A stretch of 64,000 nt of DNA from Terriglobia bacterium (GCA_020073465.1 JAIQFC010000025.1:20974-84973); one strand, 5' to 3'. Counted from the stretch's first letter, positions 19,291-27,674 are shown. The notes: a model not told the origin generated them from the sequence alone. Made by a program: numbers and translations.

Positions 19291-19431
19291 ATGGGTAAGA
19301 TTCACGTACTCTCTGAAGTCGTTGCCAACAAGATCGCTGCCGGCGAAGTTGAGGCGTTTTGCGGGCGTAAGCGAAGCGGGAGCCCGCAGCCGAAATCCCG
19401 AGTGAAGCGAGGGATCTCAAGGCATGGGTAA
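19291..19431 (+). pseudogene. Diverged duplicate of the mutL 5' end (46-codon ORF)
   Basis: Bases 19291-19350 encode MGKIHVLSEVVANKIAAGEV, identical in protein to the start of mutL 133 bases further on, but with four base differences up to codon 19, all synonymous (CTC TCT against CTT TCC; ATC GCT against ATT GCC). After GEV the frame runs through a 70-base repeat-like insert (hairpin GCGGGC...GCCCGC) and ends at a TAA (19429-19431) that overlaps the first codons of the real mutL (ATGGGTAA). It could be a remnant of a repeat insertion, a leader peptide, or an assembly artefact. Confidence 0.7.
19355..19423. repeat. Repeat-like insert between the two mutL starts
   Basis: The insert contains a GCGGGC...GCCCGC hairpin and the phrase AGTGAAGCGAGGGATCTCA. 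Both have the look of the dispersed repeats seen elsewhere in the window. It is flanked by the two copies of the mutL 5' end. Confidence 0.6.
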
Positions 19432-21463
19432 GATTCACGTACTTTCCGAAGTCGTTGCCAACAAGATTGCCGCCGGCGAAGTGGTAGAGAGGCCTGCCTC
19501 CGTGGTGAAGGAACTGCTCGAGAACTCGCTGGACGCGGGAGCAACGCGGATCAAGATCAGCGTCGAAGCGGGCGGGAAGAAGCTGATCCAGATCACGGAC
19601 AACGGCTGCGGGATGGTGCGGGACGACGCCATGCTGGCGTTCGAGCGCCATGCGACTTCGAAGATCAAGAATGCGGAAGACTTGTTGAGCGTGGGGACGC
19701 TGGGCTTTCGTGGGGAGGCGCTGCCCTCGATTGCGTCGGTATCGCGGCTGCGGCTGGAGACTTGTGCGGCGGAGGATCCGGCGGGGACTGTGGTCGAGAT
19801 CAATGGCGGCAAGATCGCGCGCGTGGAAGAGGCAGGGCTGCCGCTGGGGACTTCGATCACGGTGCGCGACCTGTTCTTCAATACGCCGGCGCGAAAGAAG
19901 TTTCTGAAGGCGGAGTCGACGGAGTTGTCGCACATTGCGTCGCTGGTCACGCACTATGCGCTGGCGCATCCGGAGAAACATTTCGAGCTGCATTCGGCGA
20001 CGAATGCCATGCTGGTTGCGCCTCCGGTGGCGGGATACAGCGAGCGCGTGTACCAGGTATTCGGGAAAGAGACTCTGGACCAGTTGATTCCGGTGGCGGC
20101 GGTGCAGCCTCTGGAGCGGGTGGGGCTGCCACAGCCTCCGCCGTGGCGGCGGCAAGAGGAAGACGAGGACAGCGACGAAGGCGGGCGAGGCCCCTTCGAC
20201 TCTCGCTCAGGGCAGGTCCGCCCCACAACACCGGGGGAGATGCGGATTCACGGGTTTGCTTCGAAGCCGGAGATTCAGAAGCTGAATCGCAACTCGATTT
20301 TTGTGTTCGTGAATGGGCGGTTGATTCGGGACCGGCTGGTGCAGCATGGGCTGACGGAGGCGTATCGGAACATCATCCCGCCAACGGTGTATCCGGTGGT
20401 GCTGTTGTTTCTGGAGTTGCCGGCGGGCGAAGTCGACGTGAATGTGCATCCGTCGAAGACCGAGGTGCGCTTCCGGCAACAGACGGTGATGCATGACTTT
20501 GTGCGGGATTCGGTGCGGGCGGCGCTGATGAAGGCGCGTCCAGTGCCGCAGTTCACGACGGAGATTCGGGCGCACGCGACGGCTTCGCCGGGGCTCAGTC
20601 CGGGAGCGCGGGGGGAGTGGGAGCCGACAACTGGGATCGGGAATGAAACAGGCGCACCCGCAGTATGGCAACCACGGTACGAAGCTGCGGCTGGAGGAGG
20701 ATTTGCTTTGCAGGCTCCAGTTGCTCCGCCGGTGTCGGAGCGATTTCAGTTCGAAGGCGGAATTGCGGTCGAAGGCAATGCGGCGATTCCAGTGGCGCGG
20801 GGGCTGGAGACGCTTGCCCTGATTCCGGACAACGGGTGCGCACCAGTGCTGGACGTTCACGAGGAAGAGCCCACGCTGGCTTCACTGGCGACGCTGCGGC
20901 CGCTGGGGCAGATTCGCAATTCGTTCATCCTGGCGGTGAATGAAGATGGCCTGTGGATTATCGATCAGCACGTGGCGCACGAGCGCGTGCTCTTTGAGCG
21001 TGTGCTGAAGCAGCGGGCAGTCCAGCGAGTGGAGAGCCAGCGCCTGTTGATGCCGATTGTGCTGGAACTTTCTCCGGCGCAGCAGGCGGTGTTTGCCGAG
21101 ATTTCCGATGAACTGCAACACAACGGATTCGAAGCCGAGCCTTTCGGGGCGCGCAGCGTGGCGGTAAAAGTTGCGCCGGCAGGTGTGGACGCGGCCGCAG
21201 TGGAGCACATGCTGCATGAATTGCTCGATCAGATCTCGCGCGAGGAGCAGTCGCTCAACCTGGAAAAAATTCGCGGGCGCATCGCAGCGTCGATCGCGTG
21301 TCATGCGGCCATCAAGGTGAATATGCCGCTTGAGCAAAACAAGATGGAGTGGCTGCTCGCGGAACTAGCTAAAACCGACCATCCTTATGCGTGTCCACAT
21401 GGGAGGCCGGTGGTGCTGCGGTATTCTGTTAAAGACATTCAGAAGGCGTTTAAGAGAATCTAG
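19424..21463 (+). CDS. mutL: DNA mismatch repair protein MutL, 679 aa
   Basis: The GHKL ATPase domain is complete: AAGEVVERPASVVKELLENS (ATP-binding helix, residues about 16-35), TDNGCGM (about 60) and TLGFRGEALPSI (about 95). The transducer domain follows (to about 335) with NVHPSKTEVRF. A variable linker (about 340-470) leads to the C-terminal dimerisation domain with LIDQHVAHERVLFE-like WIIDQHVAHERV. The C-terminus ends with the CPHGRP motif. A DQHxxHERxx-type motif is present, so nicking endonuclease activity is possible. mutS is not in the window. Length is normal. The real start overlaps the stop of the upstream duplicate, so translation may be coupled. Confidence 0.95.
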   Translation: MGKIHVLSEVVANKIAAGEVVERPASVVKELLENSLDAGATRIKISVEAGGKKLIQITDNGCGMVRDDAMLAFERHATSKIKNAEDLLSVGTLGFRGEALPSIASVSRLRLETCAAEDPAGTVVEINGGKIARVEEAGLPLGTSITVRDLFFNTPARKKFLKAESTELSHIASLVTHYALAHPEKHFELHSATNAMLVAPPVAGYSERVYQVFGKETLDQLIPVAAVQPLERVGLPQPPPWRRQEEDEDSDEGGRGPFDSRSGQVRPTTPGEMRIHGFASKPEIQKLNRNSIFVFVNGRLIRDRLVQHGLTEAYRNIIPPTVYPVVLLFLELPAGEVDVNVHPSKTEVRFRQQTVMHDFVRDSVRAALMKARPVPQFTTEIRAHATASPGLSPGARGEWEPTTGIGNETGAPAVWQPRYEAAAGGGFALQAPVAPPVSERFQFEGGIAVEGNAAIPVARGLETLALIPDNGCAPVLDVHEEEPTLASLATLRPLGQIRNSFILAVNEDGLWIIDQHVAHERVLFERVLKQRAVQRVESQRLLMPIVLELSPAQQAVFAEISDELQHNGFEAEPFGARSVAVKVAPAGVDAAAVEHMLHELLDQISREEQSLNLEKIRGRIAASIACHAAIKVNMPLEQNKMEWLLAELAKTDHPYACPHGRPVVLRYSVKDIQKAFKRI

Positions 21464-21641
21464 CTCTCAGCTGTCAGCTTTCAGTTCTCGGCGAAAGGGC
21501 GTTGGATATTCGGGAGTTGATATTGGAACGGTTGCGGTATACGCCAGATTCTTCGCTCCGCCTGAAAGACGGCTGCGTCAGAATGACGCAGTTTGTTTGA
21601 TCTTGCTGAGAGCTGACAGCTGAAAGCTGATAGCGCTTCTT
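21464..21641. repeat. Nested inverted repeat between mutL and the AlkZ-related gene
   Basis: Outer arms: GCTCTCAGCTGTCAGCTTTC (from about 21465) and its inverted counterpart GAGAGCTGACAGCTGAAAGC (from about 21607). Inside the loop (about 21550-21592) sits a TTCGCTCCGCCTGAAAGACG...CAGAATGACGC unit of another family. No gene is seen. Confidence 0.75.
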
Positions 21642-22517
21642 ATGACTGATCAGGAGCTTCAACAACTGCGGCGGGAGAAGTGGCGGCTGGATGGCAAGGC
21701 CATCCGGACGATCGAGGAGGCTCGTGTCTTCATCGAGAGTGTTGGGTTCTGCATGATGTACCCTTTGCGTCCGGCTCTGCCTTTGCCAACGTTTATCGGG
21801 GCGTTCGTGGGTTCGGATCAGCGACTTCCTACGTGGCAGCATGCGTATTCGGATCCGCGGGCGACGGATGCCACCGGGCTGATGGTTCGTCTATTGCGGG
21901 AACGGGAGGCGTACGAGGCGAACCTGTTCGACGAGAACAATGCGTTTTTGGTGGCGGCTTCGGTATTTCCTTATTTCTATGCGCTGGTGGGTGAACGCAA
22001 TCCAAAGCAGGCGCCGAAGACGGGATCGCGGTCGCAGTATTCTGCTTTGGCTTGCGATGCGTTCGAATTGATCCGGCGCGATGGGCCTATCTCGAAGCAA
22101 AAAATGCAGGAAGTGCTGGGTGGAAGCGTATCGCTCGCGGTGCTGGATAAGGCGCTGGGAGAATTGTGGTCGAAGCTGCGGATCACGCGGGTGGACTACA
22201 ACACCAACGAAGGTTCCTTCTGGGATGTGTTGTACCGCTGGGCGCCTGATGCGGTGAAGGAAGGCGTCGGGCTCTCTGTGCCGGAAGCGCTCACGGCGCT
22301 CATCTCGAAATATCTGGATTGCGTGATCGCTGTCGATCAGGGGGAACTGGAAGCGTTCTTCGGCAACTTCGTGGCGCGCTCGAAGGTGAAGGATGCGGTG
22401 AACGCACTGTTGGCCGCGCGTGAGTTGAGCTTCATTCACGTGAGCGGGAAGTCCATGCTGCAGATTACGCCGGCAAAAACTCCTGTTGTTTCGTCTGTGC
22501 GTCCTGCTCTCCGATGA
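21642..22517 (+). CDS. AlkZ-related (YcaQ-like winged helix) protein, 291 aa
   Basis: The protein resembles the short AlkZ-related group: an opening with a 'VGFCMMYP' motif (residues about 34-42), an LRERE-containing helix (about 82-88), then a winged-helix part (about 125-210: SALACDAFELIRRDGPISKQKMQEVL...) and a C-terminal segment. AlkZ/YcaQ proteins are DNA glycosylases that unhook interstrand crosslinks; the short relatives have not been assigned a role to my knowledge. The position directly behind mutL would fit DNA repair, but this is inference. The stop overlaps the gluQ start by four bases (ATGA), suggesting translational coupling. Confidence 0.6.
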   Translation: MTDQELQQLRREKWRLDGKAIRTIEEARVFIESVGFCMMYPLRPALPLPTFIGAFVGSDQRLPTWQHAYSDPRATDATGLMVRLLREREAYEANLFDENNAFLVAASVFPYFYALVGERNPKQAPKTGSRSQYSALACDAFELIRRDGPISKQKMQEVLGGSVSLAVLDKALGELWSKLRITRVDYNTNEGSFWDVLYRWAPDAVKEGVGLSVPEALTALISKYLDCVIAVDQGELEAFFGNFVARSKVKDAVNALLAARELSFIHVSGKSMLQITPAKTPVVSSVRPALR

Positions 22518-23422
22518 ATCCTAGATCGCCAGCCTACCGTGGGCGGCTTGCGCCCTCGCCTACAGGGCTGCTTCACCTCGGACATGCCCGCACTTTCTGG
22601 ACTGCAGCCGAGCGTGCCGCGCAGCATGATGGCCAGTTGATCCTGCGTAACGAAGATCTCGATTTTCAGCGCTGCCGGCCTGAATTTGTTCACGCCATGC
22701 TGGGAGACCTGCGCTGGCTGGGCATTGAGTGGGCCGAAGGTCCCGATTGTGGGGGTGTGTTTGGCCCTTACTCGCAGAGTGAGCGGCGCGGCCACTATCT
22801 TGAGGCTTGGGAGAAATTGCGCGACCGGGGGCTGATCTATCCCTGCACCTGCTCGCGCAAGGATGTGGCGCAGGCGGCTTCAGCTCCCAATGATTCCGAT
22901 GATGAGGCGGTTTATTCGGGGAAGTGTCGGCCGCAGGGAAAGGAGCGGAGCTTCGCTCCGCCTGGCCGGGTCGAAGACCCGGCCCCACACAAGCACCCCG
23001 AGGCGGCTGTCGCTACGTGTTCCGAGCCTAGGGGCACGAATTGGCGGTTTCTGGTTCCTGACGGGGAAGAGGTTTGCTTTACCGATCTTCATCTGGGGCC
23101 GCAGCGGATGACGGCGGGGCGCGATTTTGGCGACTTCATTGTGTGGCGGCGGGATGATGTGCCAGCCTATCAGCTGGCTGTGGTTGTCGACGACGCTGCC
23201 ATGCGGATTACGGAAGTGGTTCGCGGGGCCGATCTGCTTAAATCCACGGCGCGGCAGATTCTTCTATTTCGCGCGCTGGGATTGCCCACGCCTGGCTACT
23301 ATCACTGCGACCTGGTGCGCGATGAAGCCGGGGTACGGCTGGCAAAGAGGCATGACTCGCTGAGTATTCGGAAACTGCGAGAGATGGGATGGACGCCCAA
23401 AGCAGTGGTCAGTGGCCAGTGA
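22514..23422 (+). CDS. gluQ: Glutamyl-Q tRNA(Asp) synthetase, 302 aa, with in-frame repeat insertion
   Basis: Class I synthetase catalytic core without anticodon domain. RLAPSPTGLLHLGHAR (residues 11-26) contains the HIGH-type HLGH at 21-24. LRNEDLDFQRCRPE is the GluQ glutamate/ATP site, CTCSR around 115 belongs to the zinc site, and AKRHDSLS near 282 replaces KMSKS. It glutamylates queuosine in tRNA(Asp). Two oddities: residues about 143-174 are encoded by a hairpin-rich repeat (22940-23036) inserted in frame between YSGKCR and the conserved WRFLVPDGE; and the last codons and stop lie inside another palindromic repeat. The missing distal part compared with E. coli GluQ is common in shorter family members. 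Confidence 0.88.
   Translation: MNPRSPAYRGRLAPSPTGLLHLGHARTFWTAAERAAQHDGQLILRNEDLDFQRCRPEFVHAMLGDLRWLGIEWAEGPDCGGVFGPYSQSERRGHYLEAWEKLRDRGLIYPCTCSRKDVAQAASAPNDSDDEAVYSGKCRPQGKERSFAPPGRVEDPAPHKHPEAAVATCSEPRGTNWRFLVPDGEEVCFTDLHLGPQRMTAGRDFGDFIVWRRDDVPAYQLAVVVDDAAMRITEVVRGADLLKSTARQILLFRALGLPTPGYYHCDLVRDEAGVRLAKRHDSLSIRKLREMGWTPKAVVSGQ
22940..23036. repeat. Hairpin-rich repeat inserted in frame in gluQ
   Basis: Two adjacent hairpins: GGAGCGGAGCTTCGCTCC (22942-22959) and a perfect GGCCGGGTC-GAA-GACCCGGCC (22964-22984), followed by a further 50 bases without family similarity. It is translated as a proline- and charge-rich segment that interrupts the normal GluQ sequence. Confidence 0.7.
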
Positions 23423-23491
23423 CCAGTGGCCAGTACGAGCATCGGTCGGACTGGATTTACTGACCACTGGCCACTGACCACTGCTTTGGCG
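23398..23491. repeat. Long inverted repeat covering the end of gluQ and the gluQ-cmk gap
   Basis: The left arm CCAAAGCAGTGGTCAGTGGC and the right arm GCCACTGACCACTGCTTTGG are perfect complements over about 25 bases around a roughly 40-base centre. The gluQ stop codon (23420-23422) is in the left arm. Copies of the arm phrase occur at 19250 and 54150. Confidence 0.85.
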
Positions 23492-23512
23492 TGTACAATC
23501 TTTAGCTTCGCG

Positions 23513-24208
23513 ATGAATGACCATTCCAGCAGACACACTCCTCCACTGAAGCTGATTATTGCCATCGATGGGCCGGCGGGTGCGGGCAAGAGCACGATCG
23601 CGTCGCGGCTGGCGCGCAAGCTCGGCTACGTGAATCTGGAGAGCGGGGCGATGTACCGGGCTCTGGCGTTCAAGGCCATCAACCACGACATTTCTTTCGA
23701 TGACGAAGCAGCGTTGGTGAAGCTGGCGCAGGGATCACGCATCCATCTCGAGCCGACGATCGGGGGCAACCGCACCCTGCTGGACGGACACGACGTGTCC
23801 TTGCGCATCCGCGAGAGGGATGTGACGGAGGCAGCGTCGCGGGTGTCGGTACATCCCGAGGTGCGGGCGTGGATGGTGGCGCGGCAGCGGGAAATGGGCG
23901 CGGGCGGCGGGGTGGTGATGGAGGGACGCGACATCGGAACGAGGGTCTTTCCGGATGCGGATCTGAAGATCTTCCTCGATGCGGATCCGGTAGTACGCGA
24001 GCAGCGGCGGATGGAGCAGCACAAGATCAAGGGGGAGGTCGCGGCGAGCGTGGCCGCGGACCTGCGGGAACGGGACCGGCGGGACCGCACGCGGGCGGCG
24101 TCTCCGCTGGTGGCGGCGGGGGATGCCGTGATCATCGATTCGACGAAGCTAAGCGAGGAAGAAGTGCTCGATCAGATTGAGAAGCTGGTGAGAGACAGGA
24201 TCGGGTGA
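23513..24208 (+). CDS. cmk: Cytidylate kinase, 231 aa
   Basis: Phosphorylates CMP/dCMP with ATP. The P-loop is AIDGPAGAGKST (residues about 16-27), followed by the CMP-site segment LESGAMYRAL, the family motif VMEGRDIGTRVFPDADLKIFLDA (acceptor-site Arg-Asp) and the lid RDRRDRTRAASPL. Length is normal for bacterial Cmk. The ATG at 23513 is chosen because the in-frame sequence before it is the palindromic repeat. The last 77 bases overlap the end of the convergent hydrolase gene. Confidence 0.95.
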   Translation: MNDHSSRHTPPLKLIIAIDGPAGAGKSTIASRLARKLGYVNLESGAMYRALAFKAINHDISFDDEAALVKLAQGSRIHLEPTIGGNRTLLDGHDVSLRIRERDVTEAASRVSVHPEVRAWMVARQREMGAGGGVVMEGRDIGTRVFPDADLKIFLDADPVVREQRRMEQHKIKGEVAASVAADLRERDRRDRTRAASPLVAAGDAVIIDSTKLSEEEVLDQIEKLVRDRIG

Positions 24209-25142
24209 TTACGTGATCTGACGTTCCCCTTTCCTGCAAGTGACGCGCTCTGTCGATGATTTCTCGTACAGCAGCTATGACCGTCTTCGGCTCTTCCAAC
24301 TGCACGTGATGACCGCTATTCGCATACACTACCGTTGAGTGCCGGGATAGACTGAGGACTTTAGACCGAATCGTTTTGCCTTCTTCTGTTTCTTCCCCCA
24401 GGGCTCCGCCGCGTCGTGCAGCAATAAGCACCAGTGGCTTGCTTTCTAACGGAAACTCCCCGCTAGTCGCAGCCTGCACAGTGACCAAGGGTTCATCCGG
24501 GTCATCGACATCATCGAAGCGCTTCAGGGACTGTGTCCACTCATATGCTTTCCGGGCGCTGGCTGGTAGTTTCTTGAATGGGTCGTCTTCGTCCAAACTC
24601 TTTTTCATGATCAGCGGTCCTGCTGGCGGGCCCCCGACTTGCGATTCAGGCATCTTTTCGATCACCGGGGGATCAAATCCTACCGAACTATCAACGAGCA
24701 CGATCCCGGCCACATTTTCAAGATGTCTGCGCGCGTACACAGTTATCAGCCAACCGCCCCACGAGTGGCCCACCAACAGGTAGGGAGGAGGCTCGCCCGA
24801 GGTTCTCAGTACAAGATCGAGATCGTCAGCAGCCTTAGCCAGCCCGTGCTGCGGCCCTGCATCATGGCTCCATGCCGTTCCTGAGCGGTCATAGCTGCAG
24901 ACCCGCGTGGCAGTAGCGAGTTTAGGCTGGACAAGCGACCACGCCAGCGAGGAGTCGCCTAGGCCGGCTTCCAGCACAACTGTCGGGCTACCCTTTCCAG
25001 CGCAGTTAAGGTGCAGCTTACGCCCATTGATGTTGACCATTCTTCCTGGCGGCGCCACCGGAGTCGCTTGTGCCGCGAGTATCGAGCACGTCACGAGCAG
25101 TGAAGCTCCACAGGTGAAAATCACTTTCATCGAGGAAATCAT
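24132..25142 (-). CDS. Secreted alpha/beta hydrolase, 336 aa
   Basis: The N-terminus is a signal peptide (residues about 1-24, ending at AQA). The hydrolase fold shows LEAGLGDSSLAW (oxyanion region, about 57-68), SYDRSGTAWS, the nucleophile elbow VGHSWGGW (Ser about 127) and the catalytic His in NSGHHVQLEEP (about 288). The similar start ATG at 25130 (MKVIF) is also possible. The substrate is unknown. The C-terminal 30 residues are read antisense through the end of cmk and look non-conserved, so the ancestral stop may have been lost and the frame extended into cmk. Confidence 0.75.
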   Translation of the reverse strand: MISSMKVIFTCGASLLVTCSILAAQATPVAPPGRMVNINGRKLHLNCAGKGSPTVVLEAGLGDSSLAWSLVQPKLATATRVCSYDRSGTAWSHDAGPQHGLAKAADDLDLVLRTSGEPPPYLLVGHSWGGWLITVYARRHLENVAGIVLVDSSVGFDPPVIEKMPESQVGGPPAGPLIMKKSLDEDDPFKKLPASARKAYEWTQSLKRFDDVDDPDEPLVTVQAATSGEFPLESKPLVLIAARRGGALGEETEEGKTIRSKVLSLSRHSTVVYANSGHHVQLEEPKTVIAAVREIIDRARHLQERGTSDHVITRSCLSPASQSDRALLPRLASSNR

Positions 25143-25180
25143 CCGGTTACCCGACGACCGATCATTTGATCGACCTGCGA

Positions 25181-26710
25181 TCAGTTTTCCGTCGGCTCGA
25201 CCTTTTGCTTCGGTTCGGGCAAAGACTTGGCGGGCTTGGTCTGTTTCGAGCCTGGCACTCCCCCCGAGACCCCACCGGGAATGCCGCCGGAGATTCCTTC
25301 CTTCGGTCCGCCGCTCGTGGGAACCCTGCGAATCTCGATGCCGCCATGCTCGTTGTTGATGACCAGATGCGCGGTCGGGCTGCCGACCGAACCGCTGGCG
25401 GTGCCTTCACGCTCTCCGTTGTTCACCTTCAACTCGGGGAACTCGGATTGGACCTCGCCATCCCGCGTGCGCGCGTCGACGCGGAAGCCGGACTTGTCAG
25501 GAACACCCAGCTGAACATCCCCATTGCGGTTGTCGATCTGGACGTTGCCGAGCGAGCGGAGGTTAACCTCGACTCCACCGTTCTGATCCTGCAGGCGCAC
25601 GTCGCCGGACACGGCATCGAGGCGGATGTTCTTGGATCGCGTCGTCAGCCGCAACGGGCCGGTAATCTGCTCGCCACGCAGATCATCGGAGTCGAGATCC
25701 AAGTCGCCATCGATCTTGGAGAATTCCATGTCGGTGCGCGACGATTTGAAGGTCACAGTCTTAGTGATGCGGCCGAGCTTCACGCTCTCGGAGAATTCGC
25801 CATCCAGCTGGGCGGAACCTTTCACGTCAGTGACGGTAACTTCACTTAGACGCCCTTCGACGTGAACGTCGCCTGTGATCTGCACAATCTTGCCGGAGCC
25901 TTTCTCCAGGCTCAGCTTGACATTGCCGGCGATATCTTCAACCGACACGTCGCCGTTCTGGGTAGTAACGTCCACGTTGTTGTTGCGGACCGCGACGGTG
26001 ACGTCCCCGCGGCGGGAAATGACCGTGACTGCAGCTTTACGGGGAAGCGAGATATCGAGGTCGGTCATGACCGGATGGTCGCCAGCCGCATGCACCTTGG
26101 CGTCGAGAGTAACCAGGCCGCCAATGGTAGTGAGCGTCGGCTTGGTCTGGTCGTTGTACTTGCCGGCATCACTCTGATTGTCGGCGCCCACCTTTTTGCG
26201 GACGACGACGGTGATCTTGTTGCTGTCGTCCGTGCCGGCGTGAATGCTCACGGCTCCGTGGTCATTGAGCACTTTCAGAGAGGCTCCGGCAGGGAAGTCC
26301 TGCTCGAGATGATCGTCAAAGTTGTAGGACTCGCCGAACAGGTTGTTGAAGTCCTCGTCGTCGATGTTGATCTCATCACGCAGCCCTGACCAGTTGAAGC
26401 GGGAGGCCTGGGTTGCGATTAAACCGCAGACCACGATCACCACGACCAGGAATATTCCTCCGGCGCCGATGCCGGAAGGAGTCGATCCTTCGCGTTGCGC
26501 CTGCTGATACTCGATCAGCTTGATCACGCCCCACACAATGAGCAGCGCGGGCCAGTAGTGGGCGAACCAGGTGCCCAGACGCATCCACGACAGCATGTGC
26601 AGGTTCCCCAGCAGGAACACGATGCCGAGGATGATCAGCACAACTGGTCCGGCAAAGGAGCGGCGGCGACGCCGAGGCGGCGGCATGACGGGAGCGACGG
26701 GGCTAGACAT
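25181..26710 (-). CDS. LiaF-like/DUF4097 adhesin-type protein with N-terminal membrane helices, 509 aa
   Basis: Last gene of a four-gene operon. Residues about 18-75 form two helices typical of the DUF5668 (LiaI/LiaF-like) membrane domain, with a third helix at about 88-105. From about 150 to 460 the protein is a right-handed beta-helix-like DUF4097 region, with repeating units such as GDVTVAVRNNNVDVTTQNGDVSVEDI. The tail is Gly/Pro- and Lys-rich. DUF4097 proteins of this kind are placed with ECF or two-component envelope-stress systems and may sense or display at the cell surface (inference). The start overlaps the previous gene's end by 8 bases. Confidence 0.75.
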   Translation of the reverse strand: MSSPVAPVMPPPRRRRRSFAGPVVLIILGIVFLLGNLHMLSWMRLGTWFAHYWPALLIVWGVIKLIEYQQAQREGSTPSGIGAGGIFLVVVIVVCGLIATQASRFNWSGLRDEINIDDEDFNNLFGESYNFDDHLEQDFPAGASLKVLNDHGAVSIHAGTDDSNKITVVVRKKVGADNQSDAGKYNDQTKPTLTTIGGLVTLDAKVHAAGDHPVMTDLDISLPRKAAVTVISRRGDVTVAVRNNNVDVTTQNGDVSVEDIAGNVKLSLEKGSGKIVQITGDVHVEGRLSEVTVTDVKGSAQLDGEFSESVKLGRITKTVTFKSSRTDMEFSKIDGDLDLDSDDLRGEQITGPLRLTTRSKNIRLDAVSGDVRLQDQNGGVEVNLRSLGNVQIDNRNGDVQLGVPDKSGFRVDARTRDGEVQSEFPELKVNNGEREGTASGSVGSPTAHLVINNEHGGIEIRRVPTSGGPKEGISGGIPGGVSGGVPGSKQTKPAKSLPEPKQKVEPTEN

Positions 26711-27674
26711 TGCGCACCTCCCCGGAAGAAGGTTCGTTCGAAGTTGGAGGCGCCTGCGGGGGCGCGCCCGGTGGCGGTCCCGGAGGCAACGGGCCCACGT
26801 GACCTTGCGCTGATGCGGTACTTTGCAGGAGCTTCACAATGCCGACCACTAGAATCCAGGCAGGCCAGGTGCGGCCAAGGTCGGCGACATCCATGCTCGC
26901 GAACAGAAAGAGAACGCCAGTTGTCAGTACCATGGCCGGACCCATGATCCAGCGCGTGCGGCAGCGTCCGCAGACACAGGCCTGGCCCGAGCGTTCCCAG
27001 TTGCGGTAGAACATCCAACCGCCAAGGAAGATCAGGATCAGGGGCCAGTAGCGCTCAAAGCCGTACTCCATGAAGCCCATGGTGTGGAGGAGAAACAGCA
27101 CTCCCAGGCCGATCAGAACGACGGCGCCCACCGGGACCTTGCTGGCCTCGAACTTCTGTCCCGCTCCGAAGGTCTGAGCGAGGCCGAGCGGATCAGGCGC
27201 GGGCTGTCCTCCCTGAATGGCATGGGCGGTGCGGACCGCGTCGATGATCTGGTAGACGTAGAAGAAAGCGATACCGAAGCCAAAGAGCCAATCCCAGTTG
27301 CCACCGTGACTCGCTCCGAAGATCAGGAGCGCGAAAATCACCAGATGTGCAAGTCCCTTGGCGTATTGCGAGCAGTAGACGGCGCCCACGCCGAAGGGAA
27401 AGAATCCGGCAAGAATTCCGGCGACGGCGGGATTCGGACCCGAGCCGGGGCCTGGAGGAATCCTCACGGCTGAGCCTTGGTCCACTGCCGGTTGATATGC
27501 AGCTTGCGGCGGCACAAATCCCGCTACCGGAGCAGTGCCCTCCAGACGCGCGGCGAGGCAAGCCTCGCAGTAGATTACTCCGCGCACATCGCGGGTGCAG
27601 TTGTTGCACAGTGGTTTACCGCAGGTGCGGCAAAAGGCCACTGCGGCAATCTCGTTGTGAGTGGCGCAGTTCAT
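26703..27674 (-). CDS. B-box type zinc finger membrane protein, 323 aa
   Basis: The N-terminus (residues 1-45) has paired Cys and His in a B-box zinc finger pattern: NCATHNEIAAVAFC, RTCGKPLCNNC, and then YCEACLAAR. A proline-rich linker follows (about 50-85), then a set of hydrophobic helices (about 88-170, then 180-280) that resemble the TM2/DUF5668 membrane parts found in the neighbouring gene. The C-terminus is Pro/Gly-rich. Third gene of the ECF operon, with a 4-base overlap to the anti-sigma gene. The function is unknown; it may transmit a membrane signal. Confidence 0.65.
   Translation of the reverse strand: MNCATHNEIAAVAFCRTCGKPLCNNCTRDVRGVIYCEACLAARLEGTAPVAGFVPPQAAYQPAVDQGSAVRIPPGPGSGPNPAVAGILAGFFPFGVGAVYCSQYAKGLAHLVIFALLIFGASHGGNWDWLFGFGIAFFYVYQIIDAVRTAHAIQGGQPAPDPLGLAQTFGAGQKFEASKVPVGAVVLIGLGVLFLLHTMGFMEYGFERYWPLILIFLGGWMFYRNWERSGQACVCGRCRTRWIMGPAMVLTTGVLFLFASMDVADLGRTWPAWILVVGIVKLLQSTASAQGHVGPLPPGPPPGAPPQAPPTSNEPSSGEVRNV

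Noticed and set aside
25166..25849. 227-codon plus-strand frame antisense to the DUF4097 gene
   Set aside because: Shadow: the minus-strand gene has membrane helices and repeating beta units and overlaps its operon neighbour properly.
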